Origin: Psettodes erumei
Lineage: Eukaryota > Chordata > Actinopteri > Pleuronectiformes > Psettodidae
NCBI GenBank assembly: GCA_016785225.1
Contig: JAFBJZ010000109.1
Span: 620,001-684,000, forward strand
DNA length: 64,000 bases
Reading direction: 5' to 3'
In this document: one piece after another, positions 47,721-59,275 of the stretch
Position numbering within the stretch: position 1 is the stretch's first letter
How the letters are laid out: every line of letters begins with the position of its first letter
Translations under genes and position numbers: made by a program
The notes under the pieces: generated by a model
The model's input: only the letters and a program-made list of their open reading frames with translations
The model's database searches: none
What the model was told of the DNA's origin: nothing

Positions 47721-50439
47721 AATACAGAGCTGCACCACACTTTAGTTCCTACTGGCATGGATGTTGTTTTGAAAAAGAAGATACTTTGGGACAACAAATG
47801 AAATATGTTTCAGTCAACATTGCTCAACTTGACAAACACATTATCAACAATCTCCAAAAATACAAAAACAAAAGAAACAAAAAAAGAAATAAAATAGAAA
47901 GCACTCAAAAAGTGCAGCCCAAGGCTGAACATTTCCCCAAATTTTTTGTTTTACCTAAAATGGCCATTTCTCAAGTGATCATTCAAATAAGTATTTATTA
48001 TATTTATAAATCTTAAATATAAAAGAAATATTTATAAATCTAGTTCAGTTCAGTTCAAGTTCAGTCAATGGCCTATGCCATTGTAGACTCAGTGACAGTT
48101 GTACTCCTTTTCAAAATGAAGACATGTCTATGAACCATAATTCAGAGATGATTCTTCAGAGACTTCTTCAATAGCATGACAAAAGGATTAATATGAAGGA
48201 AGATGTAATTTCACTGCTCTTAAAATTGGCCTTCAAAGAGGAGATCTACATTGTTTGAAGTGTATTGATCCGATATCTGCTCCCCTGAGCTTACTCAGTC
48301 TTTGTATTTCCTTTTCTTCATACAGCTTTATAGCATTGTCTCATCAGTTAGACATTTATAAGGACATGTGTCAGAATCCATAATAATGTTCCATGCAAAA
48401 ACACTACAATGTTCATCTGAATCTAATTTACTGCACTGTTACTTAGCAAATTCACTATGTATGATAAAATTGTGTGTTACTCATGTGTAGTGATGTGTAA
48501 TCACATACACCTCTGCTCCAAACAGAAATGTTTGCAGTAATTTCTACTGTAATCCAGCATGGTGATAACCTGACCTCCTGATTAAAAATCAGATCATCAT
48601 CATCACAACGGTGGATTTTTGTGAGCAAAGTCCATGGAAAAGAGAATATGGAGAAGAGAGAAACCATGTTCTGGTCTAATGTCTTCTGCAGTTTTGATGA
48701 CGATGAGTCATTTTTGTGTGTCATAGAACACATGACTTTGTTTTCGGCTTGCTTAACCACACCCACATTGCAAACTGGTGACAGCCTGTCGCACCTCAGT
48801 TTAAATTTGATTTTGCTTTGTCGTGGTTTGGTGGTGGCTATCACATGTAAATGTTAAGCCACTGTATATGTGCCAGTTGGTGCACTTCTTCAGGACAAAA
48901 TGGATGTACTTCCCGCTGAGGGGTATCCAATGTTTGCTTGTGTCCGTGATGGCACAGGTATTCCTATCAGTGCCTCACACGCTGACAGAAAGGGCTGTTT
49001 GACAAAAAGATAAAACAGTGAAAATATTCTAAATATAGCGGCCACTTAAATCTTTTTTGAAGGTGGCTAAAATAGGTTTTTGTTGCTGACTCGTTGCAGG
49101 AGTACACAGGCTGAGCCTCTGTGCCACTACTCGGGCCTGCTTCTGCAAAGTGGGAGCACACCACTTTACATCTACTGCATGTAATAAATCAATAACTTAT
49201 ACAACTCCACTTCAAATAATCTGACCTGTCCTGTTAACTCATACCTGTGCTGTAGTTAGCTGAGCATATTGACTCTTAAATTCTATCCTGGTTTGTGCAA
49301 TGTCTCAGCAACCAGTCGCAGCTGTAAAAGAAGTCCATGTTGTACATGTGGTGGAGTGCCGGTAATCAACTTGACATGTCTTGACATGTGCCTTTGGACA
49401 GGCCATGCTGAAGGGAAATTAAACTGTTCATACAACTTTACAACAGTTTTTTCCCATCCCAGACAGAGAAGGTTATTTACCTGCTGTTAGCCAGGCTGAT
49501 CTGAATTAGCCGAAAACCTATTCTGACTGTAGGCCAAGATCTGGGAAACTATGATTTAATATTAGTCATTTTGCTGAATTCACCCTTAAACAATATTCAG
49601 AAGTGTTTTAATTCTCCAGTTTACATTTAGTTTGATTTAACATTTTGAAACATACTTGAAATAGCCATGAATGGTTTTTGAATGTCTTCAGTGTTGTGTG
49701 TTGTAGCATTTCTTAGATTCACCAGCGCTGAACTGTGTGTGAGTGTTGTAGCATGTTCACCTAGACATCCCAGCTTTGAAGGATTTCTTCACTGGGCCAA
49801 GACCATGTATTCTTTTGTGTGGTTGCCTGCAATAATTTGGATGACATTCTACAAAGGTCCCTCATCAGACTCAAAACTAGACTGTCACCATAAATGGTCC
49901 ATTCCTCAGCCCACTGAGAATATCAGAACAGCCGTCATTTTCCGGCTTTACATTTTCAGCGGTAACTTCTTTTTTCCTTTTTGTTTCACAGAACACATGG
50001 ACTGAAAATCAAATCAACTGCCTTAGCCACTGCTCCTTTAATAAGGCTCTAAATTCATGAGCATCTTGTGTAATATGTATGCTTTTCCCAGACCCACATT
50101 TTCCCAGTACAAAAGTTGACTCCCACTCAAGCTGTAGCACAGGTCATGTGCATTAAGAGCAAAGCTGCACTCTTGCTGCAAGAAAGTTAATGTGTTCATT
50201 GCATGATTTTCCTCAGCAGTGGAACTCTTGCAACGTTAGCTTTTTTTCTCCAAGGAGGGCTATGGAGGAACAACACAAGACAAAATGACCAATTGATGGC
50301 CAACACAGGTCAAAATGGGCACCAATCTTGTTTTTGGGAAACATTGGTGAATAGATGTTCAGAGGAAAGGTTTACACAGATCTCAACAATGGGACACAAG
50401 TGTGAAAGCAGGTCAAAGTAAATTTAACTCATTCCGTCT

Positions 50440-50585
50440 TCACATGAAGAACCCTGGTTTGTGGGTTTTCATCTCCTATTCCACCAAAAACATGCGGGTT
50501 AGCTTGATTAGTGACTCTAAATTGCCTGTAGGTGTGACTGTGACTGTGTGATAAGTGGTGTTGAAAATGGATGGATGGATGGATA
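50440..50585 (+). repeat. RTE/Rex3-like LINE 3' end with (GATG)n tail
   Basis: 'acatgcgggttagcttgatt', 'agtgactctaaattgcctgt' and 'aggtgtgactgtgactgtgt', then 'gataagtggtgttgaaaatg' and 'gatggatggatggata', follow a fish repeat whose 3' terminus ends in GATG units, as described for Rex3-type elements. Some 60-80 bases normally present before 'gataagcgg' are missing. Only the tail is present. Confidence 0.65.
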
Positions 50586-51509
50586 ATGAGATACTGTAAA
50601 ACTTTGTTCCTGTCATATATAGGAAATTAAATTGTAGCCTAACTAAATGAAGTACCAAGGTTGTATTGCAGTCAGTGTTGTGGCCTGTTCATAGTGAGAA
50701 GGGCCTCTCTACTGTGTGTATGTTCTTCTTGTTCTTGTATCTTCTGGGTTGGGTTGTGTTAATCGTCCAATTAGCATTGCCTGGTACCACATGAATGTGT
50801 GAGTCTGTATGTAATTATGTGTCAGACCAGCTTAGGGATAGGCTAGAAGAACTTGTACAAGCCATGCGTTGGTTGTAAAATATGGTTGGATGAATGTGTG
50901 AATAACTGAATGATTTAAGCACTCTACTCCTTGTAAAAGCTGATTTTTTTTATTTTTTACTCTGCTTCATGGTTGCAGCTTTTATTATATGAATGAAATC
51001 ATTACTTATCGTTACTTATTTGGATGAAAGGCCTGGGTCAAAAAATATAAGGTGACAGCCTTATTTTCTTCATTTAAGGGACATTTTCTCAACTTTAAAG
51101 GGCAGATATTTCACAGTTATGCAGGCAAATACATTATCTGTACTTAGTGTAGAAGATACTGAGGCTGGCCATGCTCCTCTGCATTCTTGAGGCTCCACCA
51201 CACACCCATATGCCCCCACAGATACACAATACAATGCAATACTTGACACAAATTCAATCCAATAGAATACATCTCCAAAACCATGATGAAAAGGTGTCGA
51301 GATGCCAGGAGATTCTAAGTTTTTTAAGAATTTGACCTGGTGCTCAGACAATCTGAACCTAAATTATGTACAAATGTGAAGTTTTGATTTTTGAAAAAAA
51401 GTGTGATTGTTGTTTAAAAATACTTAACTCTGCATAATAGCCATGGCTACAGTTATCAAATAAATCACGATCATAACTTCATGAATCACTTACTTGCAAA
51501 CTGAAGAAA

Positions 51510-51542
<33 letters not shown>

Positions 51543-51545
51543 GTG
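51510..51545. repeat. (TG)n microsatellite
   Basis: About seventeen TG units with one C interruption near the end. Confidence 0.93.
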
Positions 51546-52405
51546 CCTGTGTTTGTGTGTTTGATAGACAGAAGGGATTTGTTTAAGGTCAAATGCCATG
51601 GCTGATCCAAACAGTCTGCAGCAGGGCTGTGGTGCAAATGTGACATGTGTCATATCCTATTTATTATCATAATGTCAGGTTGAACGGCGCATCAGCCCAG
51701 TCACAAAGGTCAATAGTTCATGATCCAGTTTCAGTTTAAAGTTTGAAGAGGCAGTATGCTGTAAAAACTGTGTTGAAAGGAAAACTTAGTGACCTGAACA
51801 GAGGACAGGCAAACATTACTACCACTATAAACACGTAGTCACAGAGCATAGTCTCATATTGTGAATATGACCTACCTTAATATATATCAAAAGAAACTCG
51901 TTATTATTGTACCACATGCTGTGTAATGCCATGAAATCATATAATTTTCTGTGTGTGGTTTAGTAATCTAGCCATTTAGAGGCACTGGAGATAGTAAGGA
52001 AGATATGTAAGTACAATACCATTGCTGCTACAATGACCTTTAAACAGGAACATGGGAGTGAACACAAAGACACAAACTTAAACCTTAATTTTTCTGAACA
52101 GAGCTGAGGCCACAAAATGAACTGTTAGAAGCTCTCAATATATCTGGAAATCACTGACATTAAAATGTAAAAACTTCCCATAGAATACATACTGTATTAT
52201 GGTCAGTCTATATTGGTCAGTAAAACCCTTTCATCTTCACAACAGATTTCCCTCAATTCACACATGCAGGACACGTCAACATCACCAATAAAAATGTGTC
52301 CGTGATGGATCTGTGGTGATTATTTTGTATAATTATTTTTTGTTTAATGACATAAAAGGAAAAAAAATCTGTCATCTGTCATAATGTTTCATGTTTTCCA
52401 AAAAA

Positions 52406-52421
52406 TGTGTGTGTGTGTGTG
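52406..52421. repeat. (TG)8 microsatellite
   Basis: Short TG run followed by imperfect GAGTTTGTGTGAGTGTG sequence. Confidence 0.85.
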
Positions 52422-53252
52422 AGTTTGTGTGAGTGTGAAACCTACTACTGAAAGTTGTATTTCGTCCTGCTTGAGTAACATTTACTAAAATACTATAGTG
52501 TCTGGCTTTACTAAACATTTTAAAAATAATAACCTGTATATTTGTTAGCTGTTTTTGCAAATTCATATGCATAAAAGTTCATAAAAGTTATGAATGGGTT
52601 TCGCGTTGAGTGCCACAGACAATTATGCTGAAGTTTTCATGTACCCCTCTACACACTTTGTTGAACTCCTTGACATTTCCTATGTTAAATTAAAAATGTA
52701 TGAGAAGAACTCATCATTCAGAAACTGATGGGGGCATTGGAAAAGAGTCTGACATTGTCTATTGTCCATTTTGACAGCGCTTTACAGATAAGACAGCAAG
52801 ATGTATGAGCCAGCAGACACATGTCGGTCCACTGTCCTACAGAGGCTGTGTATCTCAGCCTGTGTCTGCTGCTGATTCCTTGACTTTTTATTGGTAATCA
52901 GCAAACAAACCAAATCGGTATTGACATATAGTATGATCACAGACAATTCTTATACAATGTTTCCAGATTGTTTCCAAGTTGTCACAGAAAGAATTCTAGG
53001 AATGGGAAAGCACTCTCTGAACATTTAAAAGGTGCATTGTGCAGTTTGTTTTCAATGTTGCTCAAAATAGAACTAAGAAAAGCTGTCGTTTAAAGACATC
53101 CCATTAGCAGAGAGCAGTGGAAAGAGAAATTCAATATGCAATCTCAAAACTGAGCAGTTGAAATCAGAGAGGAGATATCATTATTATATCATTTTTATAC
53201 TTCATGTTTATCTAGACTGTCTTAGCCGGGGTGGCAAAAAACCATAGCAGGA

Positions 53253-53273
53253 GAAATAAATAAATAAATAAAT
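53253..53273. repeat. (AAAT)5 microsatellite
   Basis: Five tandem AAAT units. Confidence 0.9.
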
Positions 53274-55324
53274 CTAATTTACATAAAGAGCTCTTCTTAT
53301 GTCATGTTCATCAATGTGAGCCGAGTCTGTGTTGATACTAATGCTGGTGCAGTGAGCTTCCATAGTGCAGTAGAGCAGACATGCACTAAATATCCTCCAG
53401 TGCCTCAGACAAGCTTTGTGTCTGCATCTGGGGATAGATTTGGGAGTTCTAGTGTTTGGAGTTTTTTCTGACTCACGGAGTGTTTCATTTAAGAACGTCA
53501 AAGTCTCTCCGCTCTCCTCTGTTCAAGACGTCCCATCCCACATTTCTCCTTACGTAACACGCCACATCCATCATTTTTGACACTGTCATGACAACACAGA
53601 CAAATGTCAGCATTGCGCGACCTGATGGGAGGGGCGTTGTGTTTGTTGCAGAGATATGACAAGACAGTCAGACATTGACTAAAAGGTTACACGGCCAATC
53701 AGCCTCGAACATGGTTGAGAGCTGCCATGACAGCAAATCAGTGGTGTTGATGAGGCCTGGTGCTGGGGGCAGTCGGCGGGGAGCATGCACATGTGTGTGT
53801 GTGTGTCATTTGACATCACAGCAGATGTCTCTGCTGGCTGTCATTTTGATGTAGACCTACACCAGAACCATTTCCTTTGATAGCTGGTGACAATGGTTTG
53901 ACACGTACTGCCTAACTGCTTCGCCACTGGTGGGCAGGCACATGTTCTGCTGCTGGCTGTGAGTTTGTTTTTTTCTGTATAAAAGTAGGTTCCAAAGTTT
54001 CACAGTCATTAGTCTTTTTTTTCCTTTTAGAAAGCATTTGGAATTTCCCTGGCGTAATTTCTCTGCCCTCACACGCTCACAGAGCGTAAATAAACAAAAA
54101 GTTAGTACAGTCGTTTTGCACAGCTCAGTGCAAATTACAGTGGAAACTCATTTATCTGGAGCCAGTGGGAATATAGAGGTTGTTCAGATGGCTGAGATTC
54201 GTTCACTCATTCAAATGCTCCCACATATGAGGCTTGAGCACTTTCATGTACCAGTTGGTAAACACTTGAGCTTACACAGTTAAGAGCGTTCAGTTTTATT
54301 ATGAGCGGCTCTCTCATAAACTGAATGTAATCACATTATCTGGGTTTCCTTTTAGCTCAAGTTTATATAATTTATCAGCTCAGTGGTAATGTTCATATGC
54401 ATTGAAACTCAAGTCATAAACAGTACCCATAGGCTATATGTAATACAACACATGCTTGCTCTTGTACAAGTAAATTGTCGTGTTATGGGGTCAACTGTGT
54501 TGTAAATCAACAGGCGTAATGTAAATATGTTGGCATATCTATAAATGTCATGCTTATCATTAGAATATATTACCATACTAGTATGTTTTTTTGTTGGCTG
54601 TGTGACATTCAGACAAATGAGTTTCTGCCTTTTCTCCTTATTCCTTATTAGGATTATGCCTATAGGGCATTAATCAAGGATTCCAGTAACCAGTATGCAT
54701 GCACTTACTGCTTCAGTCCCCCTCCTGAGTTCTTCATGTCCTCAGACTCCCCTGGCTGGGTAATTACCTGAGCTTGTAATAAGTGAGGGACTGAGACATT
54801 AATGTGGTTTAGTCCTCTGTGGTGGAACGTGCTGAGGCAAGCCGTCTCACTTTCAATTACAGTTGGGTATGCGTGCGTGCATCATCCAACACGCTTCACG
54901 TGTGCTGGCGTACATGCATGCACAACTCCCCTGGAGTGTGAAGCCCACAGGTAATTACTTTGCCACAGTGCTGTCCGCCACAGCTGTGTCCCTCTGATCA
55001 ATACAGCCAGCATTAGCAGCTCTATACAGTGTAGCTAAGTTCCCCAGGGAGTTCAGTGAAAGGTATTAATCTGACTCTGTTGGAGGAAATCATTGCTAAA
55101 TATCCTTTTGAACAAGTTCTTTCATCTAATATTAACATATTTTTTTGAGGAGGGTGGTGGTTCTTAAAGCAGTAGTGGAATATACATTGTCAAATGGTTA
55201 CCTTTCGACTTATTTTCAGAAATACATATAACCATGCACTGCATTGCCAGTTGGTTCAGCCAGCAAAAATAAAGACAGATTAGTTATTATTACTTTATTG
55301 TACTGGTAAAATAGAGTGCACTCT

Positions 55325-55745
55325 CCCAGCACTTCATTAAAAACACCTTTGTATGTCTGCTAATTTATTCATTTACAAAAAAATGATCTCAGAGACTTAG
55401 ACCATGGCTTGATAGGTGCCAGATGGGGTGGTTTGAACATTCGTGATCTCCTGAAATTTACTCAGACACAGTCTTCAGAGTTTTTGTTCAGAATGGAGCC
55501 AAAAACAACAAACCTCCAGAGAGCAGCAGTTCTGTGGATGAGAGCGGTCAGAGGAGAAGGGCCAGACTGGTTGGAGCTGACAGAAAGACTAAACTAACTC
55601 TGATAAACACCCTTTACAAGTGTGGTGAGCAGAAAATATCTCACAACTAACAATACTTAGAACTTTGAGATTGATGGAGTACAAAAGCAGAGAACCATAT
55701 CATGCAGGTTCCACTCCTGTCACCAAAAAACATGACTGTGCAGTG
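55325..55745 (+). mobile_element. Tc1/mariner-like transposon fragment (5' end and DNA-binding half of the transposase)
   Basis: 'cttcattaaaaacacctttg' resembles the 5' end of a common fish Tc1-like element. 'tgatctcagagacttagacc' opens its transposase, and 'ataggtgccagatggggtgg' encodes GARWGGLN, part of the first helix-turn-helix. 'cagagagcagcagttctgtg', 'gagcggtcagaggagaaggg', 'ctggttggagctgacagaaa' and 'gcaggttccactcctgtcac' follow in the order of that family. The catalytic DDE half is absent; similarity stops at about 55745. Stops and small deletions are present. Confidence 0.7.
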
Positions 55746-58700
55746 GCCACAGTGGTTTGTCTATTTAATATCATAAATTATTTGTAAAATTGTCTCTACC
55801 CATATTGATTAAACAAGAAACATGAGACATTCTACTTGCTGTATTGTATGTAGCTGAAAATAATAGATGTATACACTAACCAGTTAACACCTTGAGGGGT
55901 CATATCTGGAACACAGGAAGAGGAGAAAAGTGTACTCCAGACCTCATCACTGTCCTGCTTCAATATCCAGACTACTGAGGTGCCAGTGGAAGCTCATGAA
56001 ACCTATGCTGCCCATGCTGCATGCCTTTATCTTTCATGTAACCAGCTACTTTAGTTTAGTTTAGTCTGAAACTAAAAACTCACCAAAGAATACAATGCAG
56101 TACATATTTTGCCAAAGTAAATTGCCTACCTACATACAATACAAAACAGGCAAGCAAATAATGTCAGAGATGTTGTTAATTCAAATGGTGCTTGTATACA
56201 TCTGTATATGCATTATTAAAATATTCAGCTTTCTAATCTTAAAGAATGGCATCCAAATGAAATAAAGTAGCTATCTGCCAGCATTAAATACGATAAAGTT
56301 TTTTTCCTATACATGGTCCATCAATTAGGAGAAGCAATGTAAAAGCCCATTCAAAACCCACTGAACCCCAGTCTTTTTTTCAAATAGAAGACACTAAAAT
56401 GCACTTTGCAATCTTTTTGAACTCACGGCAGTTCACTGGCTAAATGAGACTGACCTTGTGGTAAACTAGCTGCTGTTGTACTAGAGCTTTGAGCTGGAGC
56501 ATCGAAGCAGCAGCAACATAAGGATATAAAAATAACAGAAGGATTGCAGAGAATTCAGCTCAAAATATTCTTTTTATAATAACTGCATTTTACCTACTTT
56601 TTAATAATTGAAAGTGTCTATTAGAATTACACATGTGTGTCTTTTCCCATTTTTTATTGGGCAATTTCAAAGAGAATTGAAAAGCATGTGTGAGCCATTG
56701 TGTATGAGGTGAAGGTCAAGTGAGACAATTGAAAGCATCACTAGAATATTTTTGAAAGCCCTGCAAACAAGAAGATAACACATGAAGATAATCAGTAAAG
56801 GCTGTCCAATAAATCACCTGATATTAGCTTATTGCAGCTATATCATGACTGGCATTACAACAGAGATTTTTTTTACTATACATATAGAAACAACTGCCGT
56901 GAGTTTGAAAAGTATGGTCTGTACTTATTCTTTCTCTTCCAAGACCGGGATAGTGTGAAAAGCTGGACCAAATGGCACAGATTGTATTGACACCTCAGAC
57001 CACCTCCAAATGTAGCCTGGCTGATTTGATTGTTAGGCGTGCAATTCCATCTGCAGTAAAGGGAATTTACAACCACTATCATGTTTGTATGAATAGGCAC
57101 ATGTTTTATTGTATCTCACACAAGCAGTAAAAACATGTATGCGCATGAGCATCAAACCCAATTGGATGGAATAGTTGGTGGCAGTAATTTGACACTTTAG
57201 GTAGTGTAAAATAAGATTACTGGCATGTAAACATGAAAGTAAACAAAACAATATCTAAACAAAGTTTTGCATATGTTTTACGAGGAAAGACACATCATAT
57301 CTGGTAGATGTCAAGGATACACACAGTGAGTGTAAACAGAATGCTAATACAAGGTGTCAGTGATATGACTTGAATGTAATTGAATCTTCTGTGCACGATG
57401 AAATACTTGCATTAAAAGACCATGAACTGCATCAGAGAACAGATTGTCCAGATTTGTGTTCAGAAACAGAATTTTCCCTTCAGGGCTAATTGGGCTCGTT
57501 AGCTGCTGTTCATGTGTCCTGTGAAAATCCTTATATGTTTAGAGAATACTTGCAAAATGATCCGTCCACTGTGGTATGAACATAGCATATGCTGTTATTT
57601 AATACTAGAGCCAAGGTGACAATTTTTGGAGATCCATGATGACTGTGTATGCTAGATATTACAGCTTTTTCAGAGCACAGAAGGAGGGCTGGATGTGGTG
57701 GAAGACAAAAGGAATAGTTGGAACTCACTCCTTTTTAAAAGTTGACAGAGGAAGAAGAGGGAGAGGAAAAAAGTGAGGGATTTCTGGGATGATGAGAAAG
57801 AAGGGAAAGAAAAGAAGGAGAGGAACACAATCCGGAGAAGAGGACTGCTGCCGCAATTGTACTGTGCTGTGTGACTGGTAAACCTGGCAACCTGCATCTT
57901 TTTTGTTTTTGTTTTTTTCTTTGCTAAGTTTCATTCTTGCTCGATTGCTGTCGCTCCCCACAAAGATAATAACTTCCAGTACTTAACTGGCTGCAAGAAT
58001 GGGACGAAAGCAAGAAGAATGCAGAAATTCACGGTTTCATTTAATTGTTGCAAATGTGTCAGCCAGCTGCAGCCAGTTTGTCTTAACTGTGGAACTTACA
58101 ATGAGCCTAAGTGTGTGATACACAATCAGTGAGTGTGAATGCATGTATATCAGTTTTGTGATAAGCATGTTCACCTATTACGTCATGAAGAATCTGGAAG
58201 AGCTCTCATCTTTTTGTAACAAAAGAAGTTGTGTGGAAACTCCAAAATAACAATAAGAAACAATAATACCAGTTCTGCCAACCAGCTGTGTTAATAGTTT
58301 ACTGTGGTGGGTGGCCAAATTTGATACTTGATTATAAAATTGTTGTCATAATCTACCTACAAGGTCATTGCTGTGCTTCAAGCACATGCACGTACAGGTC
58401 CCCTGCACTTTGGAAGTCCATCGCATTTCAGTGCAACTTAAAGTGAGCATCACATATCACAATGTGAAAATAATTCAAACAATGTCCTTTAATTCCCTAA
58501 GCCATTGCTGTGATCAATCGTGACTACTGCAAACAAAGCTTTAAATTAAATTTCATGGATGTTATTATGGTAACTGTATTGCAAAGGGGGACAGGATCTG
58601 GGCTTTAATTGTGACCACTGTAACAAACTACATTTGAAAACACTTTAAAATGTTCTAAAATCTTGTCATCATGTGATGGAGCAGACATTGCTTGTGGGAT

Positions 58701-59087
58701 TTGATCAAGTTATTGGCTTGTTCTGTTTGTTTGGAATAGGCTGGTATAGCACAATGTGATGAGCCCGAGGCCATCATTGCTGAGTTACACCTGTTGTGCT
58801 GTTTGAATCAGTCACCAGATTGCTGAGAGGAAAGGGTGGGGAGGTGGAAGAAAAACAACTTTTAAAAAAAAGTGGAAAACTGTGGATAAAAGTCAAGTTA
58901 GATTGATACACTGTATCAGTGATGTTCTTTGGTTTGTAATGGCGAAACATATCAAGGGTTATAAATGGTGAGATGGGATGTAGGCGTATGTTTCTCTGTG
59001 CATCTACTATAGATATGTCTATGTAACTGTTTGTAAGTGTGCTGGTCTGTGTTTATTTGCTGGGTTACACAAATGTGTGTGGGTGTT

Positions 59088-59091
<4 letters not shown>

Positions 59092-59120
<29 letters not shown>
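59092..59120. repeat. (TG)14 microsatellite
   Basis: Perfect TG run. Confidence 0.93.
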
Positions 59121-59124
<4 letters not shown>

Positions 59125-59259
59125 CAGACTGACTGATGGCCATGCCCCTCCAGCCCAGTGTGTTGCCCTGGGAGACCCAGCAATAAACACACAGTCATCC
59201 TTTGGCCATGAATCTCTGCCAGCCGCCTCATCTAGCGCTTTCTACACACAGCCACACAA

Positions 59260-59275
59260 ACACACACACACACAC
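59260..59275. repeat. (AC)8 microsatellite
   Basis: Perfect AC run 140 bases after the previous TG run; the two are complementary and could form an imperfect hairpin. Confidence 0.85.

Larger units (their letters stand above)
45379..50439. other. Intronic sequence, no gene recognised
   Basis: It contains a LINE-like tail at 47385-47455 and a repeat-like block at 47560-47720, listed separately. No coding sequence is supported; open frames of up to 129 codons (48455-48844, minus) show no family motif. Confidence 0.55.
50586..55324. other. Intronic sequence, no gene recognised
   Basis: It contains (GT)n runs at 51510 and 52406 and an (AAAT)5 at 53253. A moderately GC-richer block at 54700-55070 could be regulatory. 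No exon is supported. Confidence 0.55.

Noticed and set aside
48455..48844. 129-codon minus-strand open frame
   Set aside because: No domain, no homology I recognise, surrounded by ordinary intron sequence.
49682..50005. 107-codon open frame considered as the next naaladl2 exon
   Set aside because: Does not resemble the NAALADL2 ectodomain, and no phase-2 acceptor joins it to exon C.
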